Shown in pieces: positions 40,765-51,466 of a stretch of 64,000 bases of DNA. Every line of letters begins with the position of its first letter. Position 1 is the first letter of the stretch. This stretch comes from Streptomyces vietnamensis (GTDB lineage: Bacteria; Actinomycetota; Actinomycetes; Streptomycetales; Streptomycetaceae), in the NCBI RefSeq assembly GCF_000830005.1, contig NZ_CP010407.1, forward strand, positions 5,026,001-5,090,000, in the 5' to 3' direction. Made by a program: the position numbers and the translations under genes. The notes under the pieces are model-generated. The model did no database searches, was not told the DNA's origin, and saw only the letters and a list, made by a program, of their open reading frames with translations.

Positions 40765-42002
40765 CCGGGACGCACGAGACCGAGGACCTGCTGCGCACGT
40801 ACGCGCCGCAGGTCCTCGGTGCGCTCGTCCGCCGGTACGGCGACTTCGACCTCTGCGAGGACGCCGTCCAGGAGGCGCTGATCGCCGCGGCGCAGCAGTG
40901 GCCGGGGGAAGGCGTCCCCGACCACGCGCGCGCGTGGCTCCTGACCGTCGCCCAGCGCAAGTACGTCGACCACGTGCGCAGCGAGGCCGCGCGCCGGCGC
41001 CGCGAGGACGCCGTCGCCCTCGCCACCCCGGACTCCGCGCTCCTCGCGCGCGCCGCCGACGACGCTCCGGACGCCGACCGGGACGACTCCCTGGCGCTGC
41101 TCTTCCTCTGCTGCCACCCCGACCTGTCGCCGCCCAGCCGGATCGCGCTCACCCTGCGGGCCGTCGGCGGCCTCACCACCGCGCAGATCGCCGCCGCCTT
41201 CCTCGTGCCCGAGTCGACCATGGCGCAGCGGATCAGCCGGGCCAAGCAGACGATCAAGGCCGGCGGACTGTCCCTCGCGCCGCCCGAGGGCGAGGACCGC
41301 ACCGCCCGCCTCGCCGAGGTGCGGCACGTGCTCTACCTCGTCTTCAACGAGGGCTACACGGCCAGCGGCGGCGACGCGCTCACCGCGCCCGAGCTGTCGA
41401 CGGAGGCGATCCGGCTGGTCAGGATGCTGCACCGGCTCGTTCCCGAGGACACCGAGACGGCGGGCCTGCTCGCGCTGATGCTGCTCACCGACGCCCGCCG
41501 GCCGGCCCGCACGGGCCCGGACGGGGAACTCGTACCGCTCGCGGAGCAGGACCGGGGGAGCTGGGACGGCGGGCTGATCGCCGAGGGCGTGGAGCTGCTC
41601 GGCCGCACCCTGCCGGAGGGCCGGGTCGGCCCGTACCAGCTGCAGGCGGCGATCGCGGCCGTGCACGACGAGGCCCCGTCCGCCGAGGCCACGGACTGGC
41701 CGCAGATCCTCGCCCTGTACGAGCTCCTGGAGCGCACCGGGCCGAACCCGATGGTCACCCTCAACCGCGCGGTCGCCGTCGCCATGGTCCACGGCCCGGA
41801 GGCCGGTCTCGAGCTCCTGGACGGGCTCGCGGAGGACGGGCGACTGGCCAGGAACCACCGCCTCCTCGCGACCCGCGCGCACCTGCTCGAACTCCTCGGC
41901 GAGAAGGAGGACGCGGCCTCCGCCTACCGGGAGGCGGCCCGCCACACGACCAGTGCGCCCGAACGGCGCCATCTGACGGAGCGGGCCCGGCGCCTGGGAT
42001 GA
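40761..42002 (+). CDS. ECF42-type RNA polymerase sigma factor with C-terminal TPR-like domain
   Basis: A 413-residue sigma factor. Sigma-2 region spans about residues 10-75 (DFDLCEDAVQEALIAAAQQW, ARAWLLTVAQRKYVDHVRSE). Sigma-4 contains TTAQIAAAFLVPESTMAQRI (about 145-165). The long C-terminal extension has PNPMVTLNRAVAVAMVHGPE and helical hairpins to the end, as in the ECF42 group, which lacks an anti-sigma partner. Paired with the DGPF protein. The inducing signal cannot be read from the sequence. Start GTG at 40761. Confidence 0.85.
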   Translation: MTGTHETEDLLRTYAPQVLGALVRRYGDFDLCEDAVQEALIAAAQQWPGEGVPDHARAWLLTVAQRKYVDHVRSEAARRRREDAVALATPDSALLARAADDAPDADRDDSLALLFLCCHPDLSPPSRIALTLRAVGGLTTAQIAAAFLVPESTMAQRISRAKQTIKAGGLSLAPPEGEDRTARLAEVRHVLYLVFNEGYTASGGDALTAPELSTEAIRLVRMLHRLVPEDTETAGLLALMLLTDARRPARTGPDGELVPLAEQDRGSWDGGLIAEGVELLGRTLPEGRVGPYQLQAAIAAVHDEAPSAEATDWPQILALYELLERTGPNPMVTLNRAVAVAMVHGPEAGLELLDGLAEDGRLARNHRLLATRAHLLELLGEKEDAASAYREAARHTTSAPERRHLTERARRLG

Positions 42003-42446
42003 CCGTCCCGGACGGCGGGGGAGAGGGGCGTGCGCAGCAGGCGCATGCGCCCCGGCGCATGGGCGTACGTGACGTGGGGTACAGTCTTCGCCCCCGATTG
42101 GCGGCCGGAAGGCCCCGTATGGCAGACTGTCCAAGTTGCTCGGTTGAGTGCCGATGCTGCGCGCCTCCCGTCGGGAGGACCGGAAGCGAGTCCCACAGTA
42201 CTCGTCGCTCCTTCTCAGGAGCGGACGTACGGGAATCTTCTGGGAAGCGTCAGCGGGGTGCCGACCAGGCGCCCGGTGGGTGTTCCGCCCCCGGCCCGCG
42301 GTCTTTGGGACCGCGCCCCCTTGGTTGGGAAATCCTCAGGGATTTCTGCGTAGAGGGAGCGCGACACGCCCGACCGCGTGGGTCGGAGACAGGACGCGAA
42401 CGTGCCGGGTTCCAGAGCGTTACGAGACAAAGGACTACTAGTAGCC
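42003..42446 (+). promoter_or_regulatory. Leader and promoter region of the S10 operon
   Basis: This 444-bp gap has no gene. It has a possible -10 (TACAGT, 42080-42085) without a clear -35, the hairpin CCTCCC-GTC-GGGAGG (42164-42178), and the CCCGACCGCGTGGGTCGG hairpin (42369-42386) shared with the rpsL leader. It is likely a long structured ribosomal protein leader. Confidence 0.5.
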
Positions 42447-42755
42447 ATGGCGGGACAGAAGATCCGCATCCGGCTCAAGGCCTACGACCACGAGGTCATC
42501 GACTCCTCGGCGAAGAAGATCGTCGAGACGGTGACCCGCACTGGTGCGTCGGTCGCGGGCCCGGTGCCGCTGCCCACTGAGAAGAACGTGTACTGCGTCA
42601 TCAAGTCGCCGCACAAGTACAAGGACTCGCGCGAGCACTTCGAGATGCGCACGCACAAGCGCCTCATCGACATCCTCGACCCCACGCCGAAGACGGTTGA
42701 CTCGCTCATGCGCCTCGACCTGCCGGCGGGCGTCGACATCGAGATCAAGCTCTGA
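42447..42755 (+). CDS. rpsJ: 30S ribosomal protein S10
   Basis: Small-subunit head protein and NusE partner in antitermination, 102 residues, beginning [19 protein letters not shown] and containing [20 protein letters not shown]. First gene of the S10 operon. The ATG at 42447 gives the conserved N-terminus. rplC starts 13 bp after its stop. Confidence 0.98.
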   Translation: MAGQKIRIRLKAYDHEVIDSSAKKIVETVTRTGASVAGPVPLPTEKNVYCVIKSPHKYKDSREHFEMRTHKRLIDILDPTPKTVDSLMRLDLPAGVDIEIKL

Positions 42756-42768
42756 GGTGACGCGCGAG

Positions 42769-43413
42769 ATGGCTAAGAACATCAAGGGCATCCTGGGCGA
42801 GAAGCTCGGCATGACGCAGGTCTGGGACGAGAACAACCGGGTCGTCCCGGTGACCGTCGTCAAGGCCGGCCCGAATGTCGTGACCCAGGTCCGTACGAAC
42901 GACGTCGACGGCTACGAGTCGGTCCAGATCGCCTTCGGCGAGATCGACCCGCGCAAGGTGAACAAGCCCCTCAAGGGCCACTTCGCCAAGGCCGACGTCA
43001 CCCCGCGCCGCCACCTGGTGGAGCTCCGCACCGCTGACGCCTCCGAGTACACGCTCGGCCAGGAGATCACCGCCGAGGTCTTCGAGGCCGGCGTGAAGGT
43101 CGACGTCACGGGCAAGAGCAAGGGCAAGGGCTTCGCCGGTGCGATGAAGCGCCACAACTTCCGTGGTGGCAAGGCCTCGCACGGTGCCCACCGCGTGCAC
43201 CGCAAGCCCGGTTCGATCGGTGGCTGCGCCACCCCGGGCCGTGTCTTCAAGGGCATGCGCATGGCCGGTCGCATGGGCAACGAGCGTGTGACCACCCAGA
43301 ACCTGACCGTCCACGCCGTTGACGCCGAGAAGGGTCTGCTGCTCATCAAGGGCGCCGTCCCCGGCCCCAACGGTGGCCTCGTCCTGGTCCGCACCGCGGC
43401 CAAGGGGGTTTGA
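42769..43413 (+). CDS. rplC: 50S ribosomal protein L3
   Basis: Assembly-initiating 23S rRNA-binding protein near the peptidyl transferase centre, 214 residues. Conserved segments are [18 protein letters not shown] and the finger loop [20 protein letters not shown]. The start is ATG at 42769 with GAGGTGA upstream; the frame is open further 5' inside rpsJ but has no binding site. Confidence 0.97.
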   Translation: MAKNIKGILGEKLGMTQVWDENNRVVPVTVVKAGPNVVTQVRTNDVDGYESVQIAFGEIDPRKVNKPLKGHFAKADVTPRRHLVELRTADASEYTLGQEITAEVFEAGVKVDVTGKSKGKGFAGAMKRHNFRGGKASHGAHRVHRKPGSIGGCATPGRVFKGMRMAGRMGNERVTTQNLTVHAVDAEKGLLLIKGAVPGPNGGLVLVRTAAKGV

Positions 43414-43420
43414 GGAACCG

Positions 43421-44071
43421 ATGAGCACCATTGACATCCTTTCGCCGTCTGGCGACAAGGCCGGGACCGTCGAGCTCCCCGCGGAGATCTTCGGCGCCAA
43501 GGTCAGCGTCCCGCTGATCCACCAGGTCGTCGTCGCGCAGCTGGCCGCGGCCCGTCAGGGCACGCACAAGACCAAGACCCGTGGCGAAGTCCGCGGTGGT
43601 GGCAAGAAGCCTTACCGCCAGAAGGGCACCGGCCGCGCCCGTCAGGGTTCGACCCGCGCCCCGCAGTTCGCCGGTGGTGGCGTCGTGCACGGTCCCGTGC
43701 CGCGTGACTACTCGCAGCGGACCCCGAAGAAGATGAAGGCCGCCGCCCTCCGCGGTGCCCTGTCGGACCGGGCGAACCACTCCCGCATCCACGTCGTCAC
43801 CGGCGTGGTCGAGGGTGGCATCTCCACCAAGGCCGCCAAGACGCTGTTCGGCAAGATCTCGGAGCGCAAGAACCTGCTCCTGGTCGCCGAGCGCTCCGAC
43901 GAGGCCGCGTGGCTGTCCGCTCGTAACCTGCCCCAGGTGCACATCCTGGAGCCGGGCCAGCTCAACACGTACGACGTGATCGTCTCCGACGACGTGGTCT
44001 TCACCCAGGCCGCCCTCGAGTCCTTCGTGTCTGGCCCCCAGACCGCTGAGACCGAAGGGAGCGACGCCTGA
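43421..44071 (+). CDS. rplD: 50S ribosomal protein L4
   Basis: Exit-tunnel protein, 216 residues, with the tunnel-loop sequence [20 protein letters not shown] and [15 protein letters not shown]. In some bacteria L4 represses its own operon. Its stop overlaps the rplW start as TGATG, giving coupled translation. ATG at 43421, with GAGGAACCG upstream. Confidence 0.97.
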   Translation: MSTIDILSPSGDKAGTVELPAEIFGAKVSVPLIHQVVVAQLAAARQGTHKTKTRGEVRGGGKKPYRQKGTGRARQGSTRAPQFAGGGVVHGPVPRDYSQRTPKKMKAAALRGALSDRANHSRIHVVTGVVEGGISTKAAKTLFGKISERKNLLLVAERSDEAAWLSARNLPQVHILEPGQLNTYDVIVSDDVVFTQAALESFVSGPQTAETEGSDA

Positions 44072-44394
44072 TGACTGAGGCCGTCGTCACCAGCAAGACC
44101 TTCTCGGACCCGCGCGACATTCTCGTCAAGCCGGTCGTCTCGGAGAAGAGCTACGCCCTGCTGGACGAGAACAAGTACACGTTCATCGTCGCGCCTGGCT
44201 CCAACAAGACCCAGATCAAGCAGGCCGTCGAGGCGGTCTTCTCGGTCAAGGTCACCGGGGTCAACACGATCAACCGCCAGGGCAAGCGCAAGCGCACCCG
44301 CACCGGTTTCGGCAAGCGCGCCAACACCAAGCGCGCCATCGTGACCCTTGCTGAGGGCAACCGTATCGACATCTTCGGCGGTCCGACCGCCTAA
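44071..44394 (+). CDS. rplW: 50S ribosomal protein L23
   Basis: Protein at the tunnel exit, docking site for signal recognition particle and trigger factor, 107 residues. Shows [20 protein letters not shown] and [20 protein letters not shown]. Overlaps the end of rplD by one base. Confidence 0.97.
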   Translation: MTEAVVTSKTFSDPRDILVKPVVSEKSYALLDENKYTFIVAPGSNKTQIKQAVEAVFSVKVTGVNTINRQGKRKRTRTGFGKRANTKRAIVTLAEGNRIDIFGGPTA

Positions 44395-44434
44395 CGGCGG
44401 TCTGGATCGTCCGGAATCGGACGAGGACTGAGAA

Positions 44435-45271
44435 ATGGGAATCCGCAAGTACAAGCCGACTACGCCGGGCCGTCGCGGCTCCAGCGTTGCCGACTTCGTC
44501 GAGATCACGCGGTCCACGCCGGAGAAGTCGCTGGTCCGCCCCCTGCACAGCAAGGGCGGCCGTAACAACACCGGTCGTGTGACCGTCCGTCACCAGGGCG
44601 GTGGCCACAAGCGCGCCTACCGTGTGATCGACTTCCGTCGTCACGACAAGGACGGCGTGCCGGCCAAGGTCGCTCACATCGAGTACGACCCCAACCGCAC
44701 CGCGCGCATCGCGCTCCTCCACTACGTGGACGGCGAGAAGCGCTACATCATCGCCCCCAAGGGTCTGACCCAGGGCGACCGCGTCGAGAACGGCCCGGGC
44801 GCGGACATCAAGCCCGGCAACAACCTGGCGCTCCGCAACATCCCGGTCGGTACCACGATCCACGCGATCGAGCTCCGTCCCGGTGGCGGCGCCAAGTTCG
44901 CCCGCTCGGCCGGTGCCTCCGTGCAGCTGCTGGCGAAGGAGGGCACGATGGCCCACCTCCGCATGCCGTCCGGTGAGATCCGTCTCGTCGACGCCCGCTG
45001 CCGCGCCACCATCGGCGAGGTCGGCAACGCCGAGCAGTCGAACATCAACTGGGGCAAGGCCGGCCGCAAGCGCTGGCTGGGCGTTCGCCCGACCGTCCGC
45101 GGTGTGGCGATGAACCCGGTCGACCACCCGCACGGTGGTGGTGAGGGCAAGACCTCCGGTGGTCGCCACCCGGTCTCCCCGTGGGGTCAGAAGGAGGGTC
45201 GTACTCGTTCGCCGAAGAAGGCTTCGAACAAGTACATCGTCCGCCGCCGCAAGACGAACAAGAAGCGCTAG
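44435..45271 (+). CDS. rplB: 50S ribosomal protein L2
   Basis: Large-subunit protein required for peptidyl transfer and subunit joining, 278 residues. Conserved features are [40 protein letters not shown] and the C-terminal signature [20 protein letters not shown], which includes the conserved histidine. Confidence 0.98.
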   Translation: MGIRKYKPTTPGRRGSSVADFVEITRSTPEKSLVRPLHSKGGRNNTGRVTVRHQGGGHKRAYRVIDFRRHDKDGVPAKVAHIEYDPNRTARIALLHYVDGEKRYIIAPKGLTQGDRVENGPGADIKPGNNLALRNIPVGTTIHAIELRPGGGAKFARSAGASVQLLAKEGTMAHLRMPSGEIRLVDARCRATIGEVGNAEQSNINWGKAGRKRWLGVRPTVRGVAMNPVDHPHGGGEGKTSGGRHPVSPWGQKEGRTRSPKKASNKYIVRRRKTNKKR

Positions 45272-45283
45272 GAGCGGGTTTAG

Positions 45284-45565
45284 ATGCCGCGCAGTCTCAA
45301 GAAGGGACCCTTCGTCGACGGCCACCTCGTCAAGAAGGTGGACGCCCAGAACGAAGCCGGTACCAAGAACGTCATCAAGACCTGGTCCCGTCGCTCGATG
45401 ATCATCCCGGCCATGCTCGGCCACACGATCGCGGTGCACAACGGCAAGACCCACATTCCGGTGTTTGTCACCGAGTCGATGGTCGGCCACAAGCTCGGCG
45501 AGTTCTCGCCGACGCGCACCTTCCGGGGTCACGTGAAGGACGACCGGAAGTCGAAGCGCCGCTAG
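45284..45565 (+). CDS. rpsS: 30S ribosomal protein S19
   Basis: Head protein contacting the A-site finger and binding S13, 93 residues: [19 protein letters not shown] at the start and [20 protein letters not shown] near the end. TAGGAG precedes the ATG. Confidence 0.98.
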   Translation: MPRSLKKGPFVDGHLVKKVDAQNEAGTKNVIKTWSRRSMIIPAMLGHTIAVHNGKTHIPVFVTESMVGHKLGEFSPTRTFRGHVKDDRKSKRR

Positions 45566-45607
45566 TAGCGGGGTGGAATGACCATGACAGACACTGGAAG
45601 GACAACC

Positions 45608-45955
45608 ATGGAAGCCAGGGCCCAGGCGCGGTACATCCGCGTCACGCCCATGAAGGCCCGCCGCGTGGTGGACCTTATCCGTGGCATGGACGCCACGGAG
45701 GCTCAGGCGGTCCTGCGTTTCGCCCCGCAGGCCGCGAGCGTGCCGGTTGGCAAGGTGCTGGACAGCGCCATCGCCAATGCCGCGCACAACTACGACCACA
45801 CGGACGCCTCTTCGCTGTACATCAGCGAGGCGTTCGTCGATGAGGGCCCGACCCTGAAGCGGTTCCGTCCGCGTGCCCAGGGCCGTGCCTACCGGATCCG
45901 TAAGCGGACCAGCCACATCACCGTGGTCGTCAGCAGCAAGGAAGGAACCCGGTAA
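45608..45955 (+). CDS. rplV: 50S ribosomal protein L22
   Basis: Exit-tunnel protein, 115 residues; the beta-hairpin that narrows the tunnel is [21 protein letters not shown] chose the ATG at 45608 ([19 protein letters not shown]) because GGAAGG precedes it; an ATG at 45578 would add ten residues not typical for the family. Stop and rpsC start overlap as TAATG. Confidence 0.96.
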   Translation: MEARAQARYIRVTPMKARRVVDLIRGMDATEAQAVLRFAPQAASVPVGKVLDSAIANAAHNYDHTDASSLYISEAFVDEGPTLKRFRPRAQGRAYRIRKRTSHITVVVSSKEGTR

Positions 45956-46794
45956 TGGGCCAGAAGGTTAACCCGCATGGGTTCCGGCTCGGCATCACCA
46001 CGGACTTCAAGTCCCGCTGGTACGCCGACAAGCTGTACAAGGACTACGTCAAGGAAGACGTCGCCATCCGTCGGATGATGACGTCCGGCATGGAGCGCGC
46101 CGGCATCTCGAAGGTTGAGATCGAGCGCACCCGTGACCGCGTGCGGGTGGACATCCACACCGCGCGTCCCGGCATCGTCATCGGCCGCCGTGGCGCCGAG
46201 GCCGACCGCATCCGCGGCGACCTCGAGAAGCTCACGGGCAAGCAGGTCCAGCTGAACATCCTCGAGGTCAAGAACCCCGAGATGGACGCCCAGCTGGTCG
46301 CCCAGGCCGTTGCCGAGCAGCTCTCCTCCCGCGTCTCCTTCCGTCGCGCCATGCGTAAGAGCATGCAGGGCACGATGAAGGCCGGCGCCAAGGGCATCAA
46401 GATCCAGTGCGGCGGTCGTCTCGGCGGCGCCGAGATGTCCCGCTCGGAGTTCTACCGCGAGGGCCGTGTGCCCCTGCACACGCTCCGCGCGAACGTCGAC
46501 TACGGCTTCTTCGAGGCCAAGACGACCTTCGGCCGCATCGGCGTGAAGGTCTGGATCTACAAGGGCGACGTCAAGAACATCGCCGAGGTCCGCGCCGAGA
46601 ACGCCGCTGCCCGTGCGGGTAACCGCCCGGCCCGTGGCGCCGGCGCTGGCGACCGCCCGGCCGGCCGTGGTGGCCGCGGTGGCGAGCGTGGCGGCCGCGG
46701 CCGCAAGCCGCAGCAGTCGGCTCCGGCCGCCGAGGCCCCCAAGGCCGACGCCGCCGCCGCTGCTCCGGCTGAGAGCACCGGAACGGAGGCCTGA
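45955..46794 (+). CDS. rpsC: 30S ribosomal protein S3
   Basis: mRNA-entry helicase protein with two KH-type domains, 279 residues: [39 protein letters not shown] and [20 protein letters not shown]. The last 65 residues are an Arg/Gly then Ala/Pro-rich extension ([15 protein letters not shown]), as in other actinomycetes. Confidence 0.98.
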   Translation: MGQKVNPHGFRLGITTDFKSRWYADKLYKDYVKEDVAIRRMMTSGMERAGISKVEIERTRDRVRVDIHTARPGIVIGRRGAEADRIRGDLEKLTGKQVQLNILEVKNPEMDAQLVAQAVAEQLSSRVSFRRAMRKSMQGTMKAGAKGIKIQCGGRLGGAEMSRSEFYREGRVPLHTLRANVDYGFFEAKTTFGRIGVKVWIYKGDVKNIAEVRAENAAARAGNRPARGAGAGDRPAGRGGRGGERGGRGRKPQQSAPAAEAPKADAAAAAPAESTGTEA

Positions 46795-46799
46795 CCGAC

Positions 46800-47219
46800 A
46801 TGCTGATCCCCCGTAGGGTCAAGCACCGCAAGCAGCACCACCCGAAGCGCTCCGGCGCCAGCAAGGGTGGTACGCAGGTTGCGTTCGGCGAGTACGGCAT
46901 TCAGGCCCTCACGCCGGCGTACGTGACCAACCGCCAGATCGAGGCGGCTCGTATCGCGATGACCCGCCACATCAAGCGTGGCGGCAAGGTCTGGATCAAC
47001 ATCTACCCGGACCGTCCGCTGACGAAGAAGCCCGCCGAGACCCGCATGGGTTCCGGTAAGGGTTCTCCGGAGTGGTGGATCGCGAACGTCAAGCCGGGTC
47101 GGGTGATGTTCGAACTGTCCTACCCGAACGAGAAGATCGCGCGCGAGGCCCTGACCCGTGCGGCCCACAAGCTGCCGATGAAGTGCAAGATCGTGAAGCG
47201 CGAAGCAGGTGAGCTGTGA
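46800..47219 (+). CDS. rplP: 50S ribosomal protein L16
   Basis: A-site tRNA contact protein of the large subunit, 139 residues, with [15 protein letters not shown] at the start and the signature [19 protein letters not shown]. Overlaps rpmC by one base (TGATG). Confidence 0.98.
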   Translation: MLIPRRVKHRKQHHPKRSGASKGGTQVAFGEYGIQALTPAYVTNRQIEAARIAMTRHIKRGGKVWINIYPDRPLTKKPAETRMGSGKGSPEWWIANVKPGRVMFELSYPNEKIAREALTRAAHKLPMKCKIVKREAGEL

Positions 47220-47443
47220 TGTCGGCCGGTACCAAGGCGTCCGAGCTGCGCGAGCTGGGCAACGAGGAGCTTCTCAACAAGCTCCGCGAGGCCAAGGAAG
47301 AGCTGTTCAACCTCCGCTTCCAGGCGGCGACCGGTCAGCTCGAGAACCACGGTCGGCTCAAGTCCGTCCGTAAGGACATCGCCCGGATCTACACCCTGAT
47401 GCGTGAGCGTGAGCTGGGCATCGAGACGGTGGAGAACGCCTGA
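47219..47443 (+). CDS. rpmC: 50S ribosomal protein L29
   Basis: Small helical protein by the tunnel exit, 74 residues, with [20 protein letters not shown] and [19 protein letters not shown] use the ATG at 47219 overlapping the rplP stop; a GTG one codon earlier is possible. Its own stop overlaps rpsQ. Confidence 0.96.
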   Translation: MSAGTKASELRELGNEELLNKLREAKEELFNLRFQAATGQLENHGRLKSVRKDIARIYTLMRERELGIETVENA

Positions 47444-47724
47444 TGAGCGAGAGCAACGTGACTGAGAAGACCGAGCGCAACGCTCGCAAGGTCCGCGAGG
47501 GCCTGGTCGTCAGCGACAAGATGGACAAGACCGTCGTCGTCGCTGTCGAGGACCGCGTCAAGCACGCGCTGTACGGCAAGGTCATCCGCCGTACGAACAA
47601 GCTCAAGGCTCACGACGAGCAGAACGCTGCCGGCATCGGCGACCGCGTCCTCCTGATGGAGACCCGGAAGCTGTCCGCCACGAAGCACTGGCGCGTCGTC
47701 GAGATCCTCGAGAAGGCCAAGTAA
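47443..47724 (+). CDS. rpsQ: 30S ribosomal protein S17
   Basis: OB-fold protein binding 16S rRNA, 93 residues, with the motif [20 protein letters not shown] and an N-terminal extension common in actinomycetes. Last gene of the S10 operon; a hairpin follows before rplN. Confidence 0.97.
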   Translation: MSESNVTEKTERNARKVREGLVVSDKMDKTVVVAVEDRVKHALYGKVIRRTNKLKAHDEQNAAGIGDRVLLMETRKLSATKHWRVVEILEKAK

Positions 47725-47763
47725 TTACTCGAGGGGTTTCCCTCGGGTCAGTTCCGCCAGGCT

Positions 47764-47793
47764 CGGCAGGGGCTTCCTCTGAAGCCCCTGCCG
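47764..47793 (+). terminator. Hairpin between S10 and spc operons
   Basis: A perfect 13-bp stem CGGCAGGGGCTTC/GAAGCCCCTGCCG with CTCT loop and no T-run. It may be a weak terminator or an RNA processing site. Confidence 0.6.
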
Positions 47794-47821
47794 GGAACCG
47801 GCAGACAATCAGGAGATAGAC

Positions 47822-48190
47822 GTGATCCAGCAGGAGTCGCGACTGCGTGTCGCCGACAACACTGGTGCCAAGGAGATCCTTTGCATCCGTGTTCTCGGTG
47901 GCTCCGGTCGCCGCTACGCGGGCATCGGTGACGTCATCGTCGCCACCGTCAAGGACGCGATCCCCGGTGGCAACGTGAAGAAGGGTGACGTCGTCAAGGC
48001 GGTCATCGTTCGCACCGTCAAGGAGCGCCGCCGCCAGGACGGCTCGTACATCCGCTTCGACGAGAACGCCGCTGTCATTCTCAAGAACGACGGCGACCCT
48101 CGTGGCACCCGTATCTTCGGCCCGGTCGGCCGTGAGCTGCGCGAGAAGAAGTTCATGAAGATCATCTCGCTCGCGCCGGAGGTGCTGTAA
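47822..48190 (+). CDS. rplN: 50S ribosomal protein L14
   Basis: Intersubunit-bridge protein, 122 residues, beginning [20 protein letters not shown] and containing [23 protein letters not shown] start at 47822 follows AGGAGATAG. First gene of the spc operon. Confidence 0.98.
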   Translation: MIQQESRLRVADNTGAKEILCIRVLGGSGRRYAGIGDVIVATVKDAIPGGNVKKGDVVKAVIVRTVKERRRQDGSYIRFDENAAVILKNDGDPRGTRIFGPVGRELREKKFMKIISLAPEVL

Positions 48191-48192
48191 GC

Positions 48193-48504
48193 ATGAAGAT
48201 CAAGAAGGGCGACCTGGTCCAGGTCATCACCGGTAAGGACAAGGGCAAGCAGGGCAAGGTCATCACGGCCTTCCCCGCCGAGAACCGCGTCCTGGTCGAG
48301 GGTGTCAACCGGGTCAAGAAGCACACCAAGGCCGGCCCCTCGCAGGCCGGCGGCATCGTGACGACCGAGGCTCCGGTCCACGTCTCCAACGTCCAGCTGG
48401 TCGTGGAGAAGGACGGCAAGAAGGTCGTCACGCGTGTCGGTTACCGCTTCGACGACGAGGGCAACAAGATCCGCGTTGCCAAGCGGACGGGTGAGGACAT
48501 CTGA
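48193..48504 (+). CDS. rplX: 50S ribosomal protein L24
   Basis: Assembly initiator with a KOW domain, 103 residues: [20 protein letters not shown] and [12 protein letters not shown]. Starts 2 bp after rplN; its stop overlaps the rplE start (TGATG). Confidence 0.98.
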   Translation: MKIKKGDLVQVITGKDKGKQGKVITAFPAENRVLVEGVNRVKKHTKAGPSQAGGIVTTEAPVHVSNVQLVVEKDGKKVVTRVGYRFDDEGNKIRVAKRTGEDI

Positions 48505-49058
48505 TGGCTACCACCACTCCGCGTCTCAAGACGAAGTACCGCGAGGAGATCGCGGGCAAGCTGCGTGACGAGTTCAAGTACGAGAACGTCATGCAGATCC
48601 CCGGCCTCGTGAAGATCGTGGTCAACATGGGTGTCGGCGACGCCGCCCGTGACTCGAAGCTGATCGACGGTGCGATCCGCGACCTCACCACGATCACCGG
48701 CCAGAAGCCGGCCGTCACCAAGGCTCGCAAGTCCATCGCGCAGTTCAAGCTGCGTGAGGGCCAGCCGATCGGTGCGCACGTCACCCTCCGTGGCGACCGC
48801 ATGTGGGAGTTCCTGGACCGCACCCTGTCGCTCGCGCTCCCGCGCATCCGCGACTTCCGTGGTCTGTCCCCCAAGCAGTTCGACGGGCGTGGCAACTACA
48901 CCTTCGGTCTCACGGAGCAGGTCATGTTCCACGAGATCGACCAGGACAAGATCGACCGTGTCCGGGGTATGGACATCACCGTGGTGACCACGGCGACCAA
49001 CGACGCTGAGGGCCGCGCCCTTCTCCGTCACCTCGGCTTCCCGTTCAAGGAGGCGTAA
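48504..49058 (+). CDS. rplE: 50S ribosomal protein L5
   Basis: 5S rRNA-binding protein of the central protuberance, 184 residues, with [40 protein letters not shown] and [20 protein letters not shown]. Confidence 0.98.
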   Translation: MATTTPRLKTKYREEIAGKLRDEFKYENVMQIPGLVKIVVNMGVGDAARDSKLIDGAIRDLTTITGQKPAVTKARKSIAQFKLREGQPIGAHVTLRGDRMWEFLDRTLSLALPRIRDFRGLSPKQFDGRGNYTFGLTEQVMFHEIDQDKIDRVRGMDITVVTTATNDAEGRALLRHLGFPFKEA

Positions 49059-49063
49059 GCGAG

Positions 49064-49249
49064 ATGGCGAAGAAGGCTCTCATCGCGAAGGCTGCCCGCA
49101 AGCCCAAGTTCGGCGTGCGTGGCTACACGCGCTGCCAGCGCTGTGGTCGTCCCCACTCCGTGTACCGCAAGTTCGGCCTGTGCCGCGTGTGCCTCCGTGA
49201 GATGGCTCACCGTGGCGAGCTGCCGGGCGTGACCAAGAGCTCCTGGTAA
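49064..49249 (+). CDS. rpsN: 30S ribosomal protein S14, zinc-binding short form
   Basis: 61-residue type Z S14 with four zinc-binding cysteines in [20 protein letters not shown] followed by C. Its zinc-free paralogue is normally encoded elsewhere in Streptomyces under Zur control (not in this window). Starts 5 bp after rplE. Confidence 0.97.
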   Translation: MAKKALIAKAARKPKFGVRGYTRCQRCGRPHSVYRKFGLCRVCLREMAHRGELPGVTKSSW

Positions 49250-49302
49250 CTCCCTTCTGTCCTTAGGACGTTAGGGATAACCGGAGTCTCTCGGTAAGCA
49301 TT

Positions 49303-49362
49303 GGGTCGGCGGAGGCCCACCCCCGCATGCCTTAGGCTTGTGGGGTTGGGCGTCCGCCGCCC
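49303..49362 (+). promoter_or_regulatory. Long imperfect hairpin in the rpsN-rpsH gap
   Basis: GGGTCGGCGGA near 49303 pairs with TCCGCCGCCC near 49352-49362, with further pairing inside (CCCACCCCCGCA with TGTGGGGTTGGG). The 222-bp gap is unusual inside this tight operon. It may regulate rpsH and the following genes (S8 binds such leaders in other bacteria) or hold a terminator. Confidence 0.5.
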
Positions 49363-49471
49363 GTACGACTTACTACGCCGTAGGTCCCCGCGCCGCACCC
49401 GTCCCGCCCCTGTGTGGGGAGAGGGATGGCGCATACAGGAAACCCCGGCGAGAGAGGCCGAAGGCCAATTC

Positions 49472-49870
49472 ATGACCATGACTGATCCGATCGCGGACAT
49501 GCTGACTCGTCTGCGTAACGCGAACTCGGCATACCACGACTCCGTGACGATGCCGCACAGCAAGATCAAGTCCCACATCGCGGAAATCCTCCAGCAGGAG
49601 GGCTTCATCACGGGCTGGAAGGTCGAGGACGCCGAGGTCGGCAAGAACCTCGTGCTCGACCTGAAGTTCGGTCCGAACCGTGAGCGCTCCATCGCGGGCA
49701 TCAAGCGGATCTCGAAGCCGGGCCTCCGGGTTTACGCAAAGTCCACCAACCTGCCGAAGGTCCTCGGCGGCCTGGGCGTGGCGATCATCTCCACGTCCCA
49801 CGGTCTCCTGACCGGCCAGCAGGCGCAGAAGAAGGGCGTGGGTGGGGAAGTCCTCGCCTACGTCTGGTAG
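49472..49870 (+). CDS. rpsH: 30S ribosomal protein S8
   Basis: Central-domain 16S rRNA-binding protein and, in many bacteria, spc operon repressor; 132 residues with [20 protein letters not shown] and the C-terminal [21 protein letters not shown] chose ATG 49472, the usual Streptomyces N-terminus; ATG 49478 is an alternative. Confidence 0.97.
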   Translation: MTMTDPIADMLTRLRNANSAYHDSVTMPHSKIKSHIAEILQQEGFITGWKVEDAEVGKNLVLDLKFGPNRERSIAGIKRISKPGLRVYAKSTNLPKVLGGLGVAIISTSHGLLTGQQAQKKGVGGEVLAYVW

Positions 49871-49891
49871 TCGGGAACGGAGGAATAGCTA

Positions 49892-50431
49892 ATGTCGCGT
49901 ATTGGCAAGCTCCCCATCACGGTTCCCGCCGGCGTGGACGTCACCATCGAGGGCCGCACGGTCACGGTCAAGGGTTCCAAGGGCACCCTGACCCACACCG
50001 TCGCCGCGCCGATCGAGATCGTTAAGGGCGAGGATGGCGTGCTCAACGTCAACCGTCCGAACGACGAGCGTCAGAACAAGGCCCTGCACGGCCTGTCCCG
50101 CACGCTGGTGGCCAACATGATCACCGGTGTGACCCAGGGGTACGTGAAGGCGCTCGAGATCAGCGGTGTCGGTTACCGCGTGGCCGCGAAGGGCTCCGCT
50201 CTGGAGTTCCAGCTCGGCTACAGCCACCCGATCGTGATCGAGGCGCCCGAGGGCATCTCGTTCAAGGTCGAGTCGCCGACCAAGTTCTCGGTCGAGGGCA
50301 TCGACAAGCAGAAGGTCGGCGAGGTCGCCGCCAACATCCGCAAGCTTCGCAAGCCCGACCCCTACAAGGCCAAGGGCGTGAAGTACGCGGGCGAGGTCAT
50401 CCGCCGCAAGGTCGGAAAGGCTGGTAAGTAA
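49892..50431 (+). CDS. rplF: 50S ribosomal protein L6
   Basis: Protein near the factor-binding site, 179 residues: [40 protein letters not shown] and [29 protein letters not shown] precedes the ATG. Confidence 0.98.
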   Translation: MSRIGKLPITVPAGVDVTIEGRTVTVKGSKGTLTHTVAAPIEIVKGEDGVLNVNRPNDERQNKALHGLSRTLVANMITGVTQGYVKALEISGVGYRVAAKGSALEFQLGYSHPIVIEAPEGISFKVESPTKFSVEGIDKQKVGEVAANIRKLRKPDPYKAKGVKYAGEVIRRKVGKAGK

Positions 50432-50434
50432 GCC

Positions 50435-50818
50435 ATGGCATACGGTGTGAAGATCGCCAAGGGCGACGCCTACAAGGGCGCCGCCAAGAAGCGCCGCCAC
50501 ATCCGCATCCGCAAGAACGTGTCGGGTACGGCGGAGCGTCCGCGCCTCGTCGTGACGCGTTCCAACCGCGGTATCACCGCTCAGGTCATCGACGACCTCA
50601 AGGGTCACACCCTTGCGTCGGCGTCGACCCTGGACGCGTCGATCCGTGGCGGCGAGGGTGACAAGTCCGCGCAGGCCAAGCAGGTCGGCGCCCTGGTCGC
50701 CGAGCGCGCCAAGGCCGCCGGTGTCGAGGCTGTCGTGTTCGACCGTGGTGGCAACAGGTACGCCGGGCGCATTGCCGCTCTGGCTGACGCCGCCCGCGAA
50801 GCCGGGCTGAAGTTCTAA
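50435..50818 (+). CDS. rplR: 50S ribosomal protein L18
   Basis: 5S rRNA-binding protein, 127 residues: [20 protein letters not shown] and [20 protein letters not shown]. Starts 3 bp after rplF. Confidence 0.98.
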   Translation: MAYGVKIAKGDAYKGAAKKRRHIRIRKNVSGTAERPRLVVTRSNRGITAQVIDDLKGHTLASASTLDASIRGGEGDKSAQAKQVGALVAERAKAAGVEAVVFDRGGNRYAGRIAALADAAREAGLKF

Positions 50819-50863
50819 GCCCCGGTTCCGGGACTAACGGACGTAACAGAGAGAGGTAATCCA

Positions 50864-51466
50864 ATGGCTGGACCCCAGCGCCGCGGCAGCGGTGCCGGTG
50901 GCGGCGAGCGGCGGGACCGGAAGGGTCGCGACGGTGGCGCTGCCGCCGAGAAGACCGCGTACGTTGAGCGCGTTGTCGCGATCAACCGCGTCGCCAAGGT
51001 TGTCAAGGGTGGTCGTCGCTTCAGCTTCACCGCGCTCGTCGTGGTGGGTGACGGTGACGGCACCGTAGGTGTCGGTTACGGCAAGGCCAAGGAAGTTCCC
51101 GCGGCCATCGCCAAGGGCGTCGAGGAAGCCAAGAAGAACTTCTTCAAGGTTCCCCGCATCCAGGGCACCATCCCTCACCCGATCCAGGGCGAGAAGGCCG
51201 CGGGCGTCGTCCTGCTCAAGCCGGCTTCCCCCGGTACCGGTGTTATCGCCGGTGGCCCGGTGCGCGCCGTGCTCGAGTGCGCCGGCGTTCACGACATCCT
51301 GTCGAAGTCGCTCGGCTCCGACAACGCGATCAACATCGTGCACGCGACCGTGGAGGCCCTGAAGGGCCTGCAGCGTCCCGAGGAGATCGCGGCTCGCCGC
51401 GGTCTGCCCCTCGAGGACGTCGCTCCCGCGGCTCTGCTCCGTGCGCGTGCTGGGGCGGGTGCGTAA
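50864..51466 (+). CDS. rpsE: 30S ribosomal protein S5
   Basis: Decoding-fidelity protein, 200 residues: an N-terminal Arg/Gly extension ([20 protein letters not shown]), the spectinomycin loop region [20 protein letters not shown] with no visible deletion, and [20 protein letters not shown]. Overlaps rpmD as TAATG. Confidence 0.98.
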   Translation: MAGPQRRGSGAGGGERRDRKGRDGGAAAEKTAYVERVVAINRVAKVVKGGRRFSFTALVVVGDGDGTVGVGYGKAKEVPAAIAKGVEEAKKNFFKVPRIQGTIPHPIQGEKAAGVVLLKPASPGTGVIAGGPVRAVLECAGVHDILSKSLGSDNAINIVHATVEALKGLQRPEEIAARRGLPLEDVAPAALLRARAGAGA

